From Marinobacter sp. AC-23 (lineage in GTDB: Bacteria; Pseudomonadota; Gammaproteobacteria; Pseudomonadales; Oleiphilaceae): a stretch of 64,000 nt of DNA. The notes under the pieces are model-generated. The model had not been told where the DNA came from and did not search any database. It saw only the letters and a program-made list of their open reading frames with translations. Both the position numbers and the translations under genes were made by a program. Each line of letters begins with the position of its first letter. Position 1 is the stretch's first letter. Shown here piece after piece: positions 55,060 to 64,000 of the stretch. The stretch spans positions 412,610-476,609 of the forward strand of contig NZ_MBPP01000001.1 in NCBI RefSeq assembly GCF_001858325.1, written 5' to 3'.

Positions 55060-56225
55060 TATTTACCCCCTGCAGCTTTAACGACTTGCTCAGCAGCATC
55101 GGCCAAACTGCTAGCGGCGATGATGTTCAGGCCACTTTCAGCCAGTACCTTGGAACCCAGTTCAGCGTTGTTACCTTCAAGGCGAACAACCACGGGCACT
55201 TTAACGCCGACTTCTTTAACTGCACCGATGATGCCTTCGGCAATCATGTCGCAACGCACAATACCGCCGAAGATGTTAACCAATACCGCTTGTACTGCAT
55301 CGTCAGACAGGATGATTTTGAACGCTTCGGATACGCGCTCCTTGGTCGCACCGCCGCCAACGTCCAGGAAGTTGGCCGGGCGGCCACCATTAAGCTTGAT
55401 GATGTCCATGGTTCCCATGGCCAGACCAGCGCCGTTAACCATGCAGCCAATGTTGCCTTCAAGCGCAACGTAGTTCAGTTCCCAAGCTGCCGCTTCTGCT
55501 TCACGAGCGTCTTCCTGGGAAGGATCACGCATTTCCTGTAGCTTCTTCTGACGGTATAGAGCGTTGCCATCAACACCAATCTTGGCGTCCAGGCAGTGCA
55601 AATCGCCTTCTGGCGTGATAACCAGCGGGTTGATTTCCAACAACGCCAAGTCGTAGTCTTCAAACAGTTTCGCCAGACCCATGAAGATCTTGGCGAACTG
55701 ACCAATCTGCTTACCTTCCAGACCAAGCTGGAACGCCAGATCGCGACCCTGGTATGGCTGCGCGCCTACCAGCGGATCAATTTCGGCTCTCAGAATTTTT
55801 TCCGGAGTTTCTTCCGCAACCGTTTCAATTTCAACACCACCTTCGGTGGATGCCATGAATACGATACGGCGGGTACCACGGTCAACAACCGCGCCCAAAT
55901 ACAGTTCCTGATCAATATCCGTCAGGGATTCAACCAGAATTCGGCTGACCGGCTGACCGTGTTCGTCAGTCTGGAAGGTAACCAGCTGCTTGCCCAGCCA
56001 CTGCTCTGCAAACGCGCGGATGTCGTCGGTGTTCTTGACCAGCTTTACACCGCCGGCTTTACCGCGGCCGCCAGCGTGAACCTGAGCCTTAACAACCCAG
56101 CTGTTGCCGCCAATCTTCTCTGCAGCTGCTACTGCTTCATCTGGGGTATCGCAAGCAATGCCCTGCGATACTGGCAAGCCATATTCAGCGAAAAGCTGTT
56201 TGCCCTGATATTCGTGCAAATTCAT
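55059..56225 (-). CDS. sucC: Succinyl-CoA synthetase beta subunit
   Basis: 388 aa, exactly the usual SucC length: ATP-grasp domain ([38 protein letters not shown]) and C-terminal CoA-ligase domain ([47 protein letters not shown]). It forms the ADP/GDP-binding half of the enzyme with SucD. It follows lpd after a 196-bp gap holding a hairpin. Confidence 0.98.
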   Translation of the reverse strand: MNLHEYQGKQLFAEYGLPVSQGIACDTPDEAVAAAEKIGGNSWVVKAQVHAGGRGKAGGVKLVKNTDDIRAFAEQWLGKQLVTFQTDEHGQPVSRILVESLTDIDQELYLGAVVDRGTRRIVFMASTEGGVEIETVAEETPEKILRAEIDPLVGAQPYQGRDLAFQLGLEGKQIGQFAKIFMGLAKLFEDYDLALLEINPLVITPEGDLHCLDAKIGVDGNALYRQKKLQEMRDPSQEDAREAEAAAWELNYVALEGNIGCMVNGAGLAMGTMDIIKLNGGRPANFLDVGGGATKERVSEAFKIILSDDAVQAVLVNIFGGIVRCDMIAEGIIGAVKEVGVKVPVVVRLEGNNAELGSKVLAESGLNIIAASSLADAAEQVVKAAGGK

Positions 56226-56382
56226 AGTTAGTGTCCCGCTTTTTGATGGAGGATAACCACGTACGGAAAGTGAACCCGCGACTCCCCAGCCGGGAAGCCT
56301 TTACTGCGAATTCCGTTCGGCGAGCCAGGTTTCAACTCAGCTCGCCATGATCGCAACAGGAAATCAGCTATTTTTATGGTAA

Positions 56383-56406
56383 AGGGGCGCCATCAAGGGC
56401 GCCCCT
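56383..56406 (-). terminator. Hairpin after lpd (partial terminator or processing site)
   Basis: AGGGGCGCC (56383-56391) and GGCGCCCCT (56398-56406) form a 9-bp GC stem 16 bp past the lpd stop. On the minus strand it is followed by TTACCATAAAAATAGC, only weakly U-rich. It may attenuate transcription into sucCD or mark an mRNA 3' end. Confidence 0.55.
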
Positions 56407-56421
56407 GCTTCCTGGTTTGCG

Positions 56422-57892
<1,471 letters not shown>

Positions 57893-57897
57893 TCAGC

Positions 57898-59145
57898 TCA
57901 CACGTCCAGCAGAATGCGTGCTGGGTCCTCGAGCATTTCCTTGATGGCCACAAGGAACTGCACCGCCTCCTTGCCATCGACCATGCGGTGGTCATAGGAC
58001 AGCGCAAGGTACATCATCGGCCGAATTTCCACCTTTCCATTGACGGCCATCGGGCGCTCTTGAATTTTGTGCATACCCAGGATGGCTGTTTGTGGCGGGT
58101 TCAGGATCGGCGTAGAAAGCAGCGATCCAAAAATGCCACCGTTGGTAATGGTAAACGTACCACCAGTCATATCATCAATTGCAAGCTTGCCACCTTTTGC
58201 TTTGGTGCCATATTCAACAATCTTTTTCTCTATATCGGCCAAGCCCAGTGCATCGACATCGCGAATAACCGGAACCACCAAACCGCGCTCAGTAGAAACT
58301 GCAACACCGACATCCTGGTAGCCGTGATAGACCATATCGTTACCGTCGATAGACGCGTTAACGGCAGGGAAACGCTTCAGCGCTTCAGTTGCGGCTTTAG
58401 CGAAGAAGGACATAAAGCCCAACTTGATGTCGTGACGCTTCACGAAGCTGTCCTGGTATTGCTTGCGCAGCTCCATAATGGGGCCCATGTCGACCTCGTT
58501 AAAGGTCGTCAGCATGGCTGCGGTCTGCTGCGCATTAACCAAACGCTTGGCAATACTAGCTCGCAAGCGAGTCATCGGAACACGCTTTTCAGGGCGCTCA
58601 CCCGCAGCAACATTCACTTCAGGCATTGCGGTCGACTCTGCAGGCTTTGATGATCCACCTGAAGACTTTCCAGCATCTACATGATTTTGAACATCTTCTT
58701 TAGTGACGCGACCGTCTTTCCCGGTGCCTTTTACGGCACTCGGATCAACATCATTTTCATCAGCCAGCTTACGCGCGGCAGGGCTGAGAATGGCGTCACC
58801 TGAATTTTGGTTTTGCTCAGCTTTGGCTTCACTTTTATCGGAATCAGAATCGGCATCGGATTCAGCGCTGCTGGCTTTGCTGTCGGAAGAACCTGACTCT
58901 CCCTTAGCACCCTCTTTGAATTTGCCGATAACTTCACCGCTTTCTACAGTGTCGCCTTCGCCTTTTAGGATATCTTCAATTACGCCGTCAGCAGGCGCGA
59001 CAACTTCCAGGACCACTTTGTCGGTTTCGATATCGACAATCAGGTCGTCACGTGAACAGGCTTCACCAGGCTGTTTATGCCAGGTCGCGACGGTACCCTC
59101 TGCGACCGACTCCGGGAAAACGGGGGCTTTAATCTCAGTAGACAT
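57898..59145 (-). CDS. sucB: Dihydrolipoyllysine-residue succinyltransferase (2-oxoglutarate dehydrogenase E2)
   Basis: 415 aa: lipoyl domain (lipoylated Lys in [11 protein letters not shown], about residue 43), an acidic Ser/Asp/Ala-rich linker, the peripheral subunit-binding domain ([34 protein letters not shown]) and the catalytic domain with the HXXXD motif in [13 protein letters not shown]. It transfers succinyl to CoA in the 2-oxoglutarate dehydrogenase complex. It lies between sucA and lpd. Confidence 0.97.
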   Translation of the reverse strand: MSTEIKAPVFPESVAEGTVATWHKQPGEACSRDDLIVDIETDKVVLEVVAPADGVIEDILKGEGDTVESGEVIGKFKEGAKGESGSSDSKASSAESDADSDSDKSEAKAEQNQNSGDAILSPAARKLADENDVDPSAVKGTGKDGRVTKEDVQNHVDAGKSSGGSSKPAESTAMPEVNVAAGERPEKRVPMTRLRASIAKRLVNAQQTAAMLTTFNEVDMGPIMELRKQYQDSFVKRHDIKLGFMSFFAKAATEALKRFPAVNASIDGNDMVYHGYQDVGVAVSTERGLVVPVIRDVDALGLADIEKKIVEYGTKAKGGKLAIDDMTGGTFTITNGGIFGSLLSTPILNPPQTAILGMHKIQERPMAVNGKVEIRPMMYLALSYDHRMVDGKEAVQFLVAIKEMLEDPARILLDV

Positions 59146-59170
59146 TACAGTTCCTTAGTTCGGTAGCTCG

Positions 59171-62007
59171 TCAGATTTCAAACGCGTCGTTAACAAGTTT
59201 TTTCTGCTCTTCAATATGCACAGACATATGGCCTGCTGCCGGCGCAGCGGAAGCCTCTCGGCCAGCATACTGAAGATTCAGCTTGGGGTTCAGGCGTTGC
59301 AGCGAATTGCGCATATGGTGCTGACTACAATACCAGGCACCTTGGTTCATTGGCTCTTCCTGGCACCAAACAACATGCTTAAGCTTAGAATATTGCGCCA
59401 AGGTTTCATCCAGGTCTTCACCGGGGAACGGGTAAAGCTGCTCAATACGTACAATGCTACGTCTTCCCGCTCTTCGGTCTTTTTCTTTTCCAGCAGATCG
59501 AAGTAAACCTTGCCACTGCAAAGAACAACCCGAGTAACTTTCTTCGCATCCGGCGCCTCTTTCTCTGGAAGCACAGTCTGGAACGTACCCGAGGTCAGAT
59601 CTTCCAGGTCCGATGTTGCTTCTTTATGACGCAGTAAGCTCTTCGGAGTAATTGCGATCAGAGGCTTACGCAGGGGGCGCTTCACTTGCCGGCGCAACAT
59701 GTGAAAGACCTGAGAAGGCGTGGTTGGTACGCATACCTGGATATTGTGCTGAGCGGAGAGCTGAAGGAAGCGCTCAATACGTGCAGAGCTATGTTCAGGC
59801 CCTTGCCCCTCATAGCCATGTGGCAGCAACAGAGTGAGCCCGCACAGGCGCCCCCACTTATGCTCACCACTGGTGAGAAACTGGTCGATAACCACTTGGG
59901 CGCCGTTTGCAAAATCGCCAAACTGCGCTTCCCAGACCACCAGCGTATCCGGCGTGGTGGTTGAGTAGCCGTATTCGAACGCCATCACTGCTTCTTCAGA
60001 GAGCAATGAATCGTATATTTCAAACTTCGGCTGTTTGTCAGAGAGCTGTTCAAGGGCAATATGCCTGGAGCCATCTTTCTGGTTATGCAAAACAGCGTGG
60101 CGGTGAGAGAAGGTTCCACGACCCACATCCTGACCGGTCAGCCGGATTGGGTGCCCCTCATTCAGCAGCGTTGCATAAGCCATAATCTCGCCGTAACCCC
60201 AGTTAATGGGGAGTGCACCGGCCGTCATTTTTTCACGGTCGGTTACGATCTTGGACACTTGGCGCTGAACACTAAACCCTTCGGGTACCTGAGTCAGTTT
60301 CTTACCCAGCTTTTGAATAGTTTTTAGTGCCACACTGGACTTACACTTGGCGGTCCATTCGTGGCCAAGATACGGCGCCCAATCAACATAGAGGTCTTTA
60401 TTGGGCTCTTTAACCAGAGATTTGACCACGTGCTCGCCATTATCCAGCGCATCGCGGTAGTCATTCTCCATTTGCTTTGCTTCGTCTTCGCTCAAAACAC
60501 CCGCAGCGATCAGCTTTTCTGCGTAAATATTACGAGTTGTTTTGAGCTTGCGGATTTTCTCATACATCATCGGCTGGGTTGCGGCAGGCTCATCCGCTTC
60601 GTTGTGCCCGCGCCTGCGATAACAAACCAGATCGATAACCACGTCACCCTTGAACTCGTTGCGATAATCCATCGCCATTTGAGTCACGAAAACAACCGCA
60701 TCAGGATCGTCTGCGTTCACATGCAGTATCGGCGCCTGGACCATCTTGGCGATGTCAGTGCAATACTCTGTCGAGCGCGCATCTTCCTGTTTGCTGGTGG
60801 TAAAGCCAACCTGGTTATTGATAACAATGTGAATCGTGCCGCCCACCCCGTAACCACGGGTCTGGGACATCTGGAAGGTCTCCATCACCACACCCTGACC
60901 GGCAAATGCCGCATCACCGTGCATGATAATGGGAACCACCTGATTGCCTTCTGTATCGGAACGACGGGATTGACGGGCGCGCACAGAGCCTTCAACTACC
61001 GGCGATACAATCTCAAGGTGAGATGGATTAAACGCCATCGCCAAGTGTATTTCACCGCCTTCAGTCATTACGTTGGATGAAAATCCTTGGTGGTATTTGA
61101 CATCACCCGAGCCTGAATCTGCCAGCCTTTTGCCCTCAAATTCGTCAAACAGCTCCTTGGGGTTCTTGCCCAGCGTATTGACCAGAATGTTCAGGCGGCC
61201 ACGGTGGGCCATACCCAGAACAATTTCCTTGGCGCCATAATAGCCTGCGCGCTGGATAAGCTCGTCCATGCAGGGAATAAGGCTTTCACCGCCCTCAAGC
61301 CCGAAACGCTTGACTCCTGGGTAGCGGGAACCAAGATATTTTTCCAGACCCTCGGCCGCCGTGAGACGCTCCAGAATGTGTTTGCGCGTCTTGGCCTCAT
61401 AACCCGGCTGGGAGCGAACTGGCTCCATGCGCTGCTGAAACCAACGCTTAACGCGGGTATCAATTATGTACATGTACTCGGCGCCAACACTTCCGCAGTA
61501 AGTTTGCTGCAGTCCGTCGACGATATCTCCGAGCTTCATGGTTTCAGAGCCAAAGCTCAGCGAACCGGTCTGAAAGGTCAGATCCCGGTCAGCTTCCGAT
61601 AAGTCATGAAACGCCGGATCAAGGTCTTCTACGCTCGGTCGCTGCCATACTCCAAGTGGATCAAGCTTTGCTTCCTGGTGACCACGAAAGCGATAGGCGT
61701 TGATTAGCTGGAGAACACGTGTCTGCTTTTTATCAGCATCCGACGTTGCGCTGACAGGCACGCCGTTATTCGCGAGAAACCGCTGATTACGGGAAATGTG
61801 CTCAAACTGCTCCCGGATCGAAGAGTGAATAACGTCACGGCCCTGATAGCCGTCAACGCTTGGAAGCTTGTCAAAATAGCTACGCCACTCTTCGGGAACA
61901 GCATTAGGGTCTGTCAGGTAGGTTTCAAAAAGCTGTTCAACATAGGCCAGATTTCCACCCTGCAAGTGGGACGTCTGCCATAACTGCTCCATCATGCTTT
62001 CTTGCAT
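59171..62007 (-). CDS. sucA: 2-oxoglutarate dehydrogenase E1 component (frame broken near 59455)
   Basis: 945 aa when one base is restored, the normal SucA length. It has the N-terminal helix that binds the core (MEQLWQTSHLQGGNLAYVEQLFETYL), the thiamine-diphosphate region (GMAHRGRLNILVNTLGK, IIMHGDAAFAGQGVVMET, VGFTTSKQEDARSTEY) and the transketolase-like domain (GQDVGRGTFSHRHAVLH). Near 59455 the coding strand reads GCATTGTACG where GCA ATT GTA CG is expected; the frame then resumes VRIEQLYPFPGEDLD. It decarboxylates 2-oxoglutarate in the TCA cycle. Break attributed to sequencing error. Confidence 0.96.
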
Positions 62008-62320
62008 TTTGAATAGCTCACCTTGGGCTGGTGCGGGGGAGCCAAGTATGGTCGGCTAGGGGCAACTGCCAGTCAATACGGGTTTTTACGGGATCGACTG
62101 TAGCCACCACACCCAACATGGATGTTTTCCGTTCCCCAATGATTTTTTATACTGCAACGCCGTAAGAAAACAAGGTAAGTTCCCGCCACGGCCTGCGTAG
62201 TGTGCACCCGGGTAAGACCTTTGACTATAAGCCTTTGGTTGAAGGCCCCGCATTCATGCGGGGCCTTCCGGGGTTCCAACCTGCTCAGACCAGTATAGCG
62301 TCTGATTACAACTCTGCTAC
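62008..62320. other. sdhB-sucA intergenic region with hairpin at 62241-62268
   Basis: The 313-bp gap holds no credible gene (an open frame at 62073-62393 is composed of unlikely protein and overlaps sdhB). GAAGGCCCCGCA (62241-62252) and TGCGGGGCCTTC (62257-62268) form a 12-bp perfect stem 53 bp past the sdhB stop. It lacks a clear U-run on the minus strand, so it may be a weak terminator or mRNA-processing hairpin. The sucA promoter probably lies in 62020-62200, but no convincing hexamers were fixed. Confidence 0.55.
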
Positions 62321-63025
62321 TTACGTAGCTCGGTGCAACAGAAGATTCCGTATATGACCAATTGCCTTTGTGGGGTTCAGCCCCTTCGGGCAAACGCTGA
62401 CACAGTTCATGATTCCCCTGCAGCGGAAAACGCTGAACGGATCATCCAGGTCGGCCAAACGCTCTGCCTGTGCGGTATCTCGGCTGTCAGCCAAAAAGCG
62501 ATAGGCCTGTAGCAGCCCTGCCGGACCAATAAACTTATCCGGATTCCACCAGAACGATGGGCAGGCAGTGGAACAGCATGCACAGAGGATACACTCGTAC
62601 AAACCATCTAGCTTTTCACGGTCTTCCGGTGACTGCAGGCGCTCCATAGCTGGCGCTGGCTGATCATTCACCAAGTACGGCATCACTTTTTCGTACTGCT
62701 TGTAGAACAAACTCATATCCACAACAAGATCGCGGATAACCGGCAGACCCGGCAAAGGACGCAGCACCAGCTTGTCGTTTTTGACAACTTGAGACATAGG
62801 TGTAATACATGCCAGACCATTCTTGCCGTTCATGTTCATGCCATCTGAACCACAAACACCTTCACGGCATGAACGGCGATAGGCCATCGACTCATCTTTC
62901 TCTTTGATGAGGTTTAGCACGTCAAGAACCATCAGGTCCTTGCCAGCCGGAAGCTCGACATCCACGTCCTGCATATAAGGGGCGCTGTCAGTTTCCGGGT
63001 TATAACGGTAAAGGCTTACCAACAT
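62321..63025 (-). CDS. sdhB: Succinate dehydrogenase iron-sulfur subunit
   Basis: 234 aa with the three cluster sites in order: 2Fe-2S (CREGVCGSDGMNMNGKNGLAC), 4Fe-4S (CILCACCSTACP) and 3Fe-4S (CMNCVSVCPKG-type GIMNCVSVCPKGLNP). It passes electrons from SdhA flavin to quinone. ATG 63025 begins MLVSLYRYNPETD; 14 bp follow the sdhA stop. Part of the sdh-suc operon. Confidence 0.97.
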   Translation of the reverse strand: MLVSLYRYNPETDSAPYMQDVDVELPAGKDLMVLDVLNLIKEKDESMAYRRSCREGVCGSDGMNMNGKNGLACITPMSQVVKNDKLVLRPLPGLPVIRDLVVDMSLFYKQYEKVMPYLVNDQPAPAMERLQSPEDREKLDGLYECILCACCSTACPSFWWNPDKFIGPAGLLQAYRFLADSRDTAQAERLADLDDPFSVFRCRGIMNCVSVCPKGLNPTKAIGHIRNLLLHRAT

Positions 63026-63039
63026 AGTGTACGTCCCCC

Positions 63040-64000
63040 TTAATAAGTCCGGATTTTCGGCTGGAAAGTATCAACAGTTTTCGGCGAAAAGTTAACGTCG
63101 CGCTTGCCAATACGTTTGTCCAACGGGAAGTAGAGAGAGTGCTTCAACCAGTTCTCATCATCACGTTCAGTGTAGTCGTTACGGGCGTGAGCACCGCGAC
63201 TCTCTTTACGCTCATGTGCCGCAATCGCAGTAGCCTGGGCCACTTCAAACAGGTTATCCAGCTCCAGCGCTTCAATACGTGCTGTGTTGAACGCACTGCT
63301 GGTATCACCCAGTTTGGTGTTACGAACACGTTCACCTATGGCGTCCAGCTTTTTCAGGCCCTCTTCCATGCTCTTGCCGTCACGGAACACTCCAAAGTAA
63401 AGCTGCATACAGCTCTGCAGGTCCTTACGAACCTCTGCAACACTTTCGCCTTCTGATGCACTGTTCAGACGATCCAATCGAGCCATGGCACGCTTGATGT
63501 CTTCATCGGTTGCATCGTCTGTTTCAAAACCACCGCGCAACTGCTCTTCAATATGCAGGCCAGCCGAACGACCAAAAACAACGAGATCCAACAGCGAGTT
63601 ACCGCCCAAACGGTTCGCGCCATGAACAGAAACGCAAGCCGCTTCACCACAGGCAAACAATCCCGGGATCGGCTTGTCACTACCACTGCCATCTTGTGTT
63701 AGCGCTTGGCCACCCACGTTTGTAGGAATACCACCCATCATATAGTGACACGTTGGCACTACCGGAACCGGCTCTTTTACGGGATCCACGTGGGCAAACG
63801 TACGGGATAGCTCACAGATACCGGGCAAACGCAGATTCAGAGTCTCTTCACCCAGGTGGTCCAACTTCAGCAGCACGTGGTCCTTTTCCGGGCCGCAGCC
63901 GCGACCTTCAAGAATCTCGATGACCATGGAGCGAGCAACAACATCGCGGCCTGCCAGGTCTTTCGCGTTAGGAGCATAACGCTCCATGAACCGCTCGCCT
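63040..64000 (-). CDS. sdhA: Succinate dehydrogenase flavoprotein subunit (5' end outside window)
   Basis: The last 320 or so codons of SdhA, cut by the window edge; the frame is open to base 64000 ([19 protein letters not shown]). It includes the substrate-binding His in [11 protein letters not shown], the FAD-contact [29 protein letters not shown], and the C-terminal [20 protein letters not shown]. It oxidises succinate to fumarate. The rest of the gene, and sdhC and sdhD, should lie beyond the right edge. Confidence 0.97.
   Translation of the reverse strand, partial: GERFMERYAPNAKDLAGRDVVARSMVIEILEGRGCGPEKDHVLLKLDHLGEETLNLRLPGICELSRTFAHVDPVKEPVPVVPTCHYMMGGIPTNVGGQALTQDGSGSDKPIPGLFACGEAACVSVHGANRLGGNSLLDLVVFGRSAGLHIEEQLRGGFETDDATDEDIKRAMARLDRLNSASEGESVAEVRKDLQSCMQLYFGVFRDGKSMEEGLKKLDAIGERVRNTKLGDTSSAFNTARIEALELDNLFEVAQATAIAAHERKESRGAHARNDYTERDDENWLKHSLYFPLDKRIGKRDVNFSPKTVDTFQPKIRTY

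Noticed and set aside
62073..62393. 106-aa open frame between sdhB and sucA
   Set aside because: It overlaps the sdhB 3' end and consists of low-plausibility sequence across a hairpin.

Overview
The window looks like a chromosomal segment of a marine gammaproteobacterium, most like Marinobacter or a close relative. This is inferred from recalled protein similarity and gene order; no search was run. Evidence includes the sdhAB-sucAB-lpd-sucCD block, the smc-zipA-ligA and trpS-scpA-scpB-rluB clusters, a gacA-uvrC-pgsA run and a flgA/flgM/flgN group. There is no prophage, insertion sequence or CRISPR array; coding density is high and composition looks even.

Layout. 0-3.3 kb (minus): a phosphotransferase, an acyl-CoA dehydrogenase and an SDR, probably one fatty-acid or xenobiotic catabolic operon. 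3.3-6 kb: a YcaC-type hydrolase and a pirin, divergent from a LysR regulator. 6.0-6.3 kb: tRNA-Cys and tRNA-Gly. 6.4-10.2 kb (minus): a YhaN-like ATPase and an Mre11-like nuclease. 10.2-13.7 kb (plus): a TPP riboswitch and thiBPQ. 13.7-17.3 kb (plus): a four-gene MCE/Mla-type lipid transporter. 17.3-20.7 kb (minus): pgsA, uvrC, gacA and a YheU-family gene. 20.8-24.5 kb: azlCD, a DUF1330 protein, an AEC carrier, a DUF938 methyltransferase and a GNAT enzyme. 24.5-28.1 kb: a small 2OG-Fe(II) oxygenase, an AhpD-like protein, YghU, a TetR regulator and a haloacid dehalogenase, tied together by six copies of one 16-bp palindromic operator. 28.1-30.8 kb: tRNA-Ser, a second isochorismatase-like hydrolase, a bicupin and an MFS carrier. 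30.8-35.2 kb: cheR, cheV, flgA, flgM, flgN and an unusual MshEN-domain membrane protein. 35.4-41.4 kb: a cyclophilin, mnmC, a CBS protein and a large Calx-beta-like lipoprotein. 41.6-49.1 kb (minus): ligA, zipA, smc and a GntR regulator. 49.4-54.1 kb: a diguanylate cyclase, rluB, scpB, scpA and trpS. 54.2-64 kb (minus): sucD, sucC, lpd, sucB, sucA, sdhB and the 3' part of sdhA.

How the parts work together. The right end is the oxoglutarate dehydrogenase / succinyl-CoA synthetase / succinate dehydrogenase section of the TCA cycle. SMC with ScpA and ScpB forms the condensin complex, encoded in two clusters about 3 kb apart. FlgM (anti-FliA), FlgN (chaperone), FlgA, CheR and CheV are the regulatory edge of the flagellar/chemotaxis system, and a strong FliA-type promoter lies before flgM. 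GacA is the response regulator of the Gac/Rsm system.

Sequence quality. Eleven single-base frame disruptions (ten missing bases, one extra base) break eight genes: lysR, thiQ (twice), the MCE protein, the lipoprotein, smc (twice), sucD, lpd (twice) and sucA. In every case the frame resumes exactly with conserved sequence, and several of the genes are normally essential or central. The simplest reading is sequencing or assembly indel error, not gene decay, so these genes are annotated as single loci.

Most notable biology: the TetR operator network at 24.5-27.3 kb, and the tandem MshEN (candidate c-di-GMP-binding) membrane protein beside flgN.
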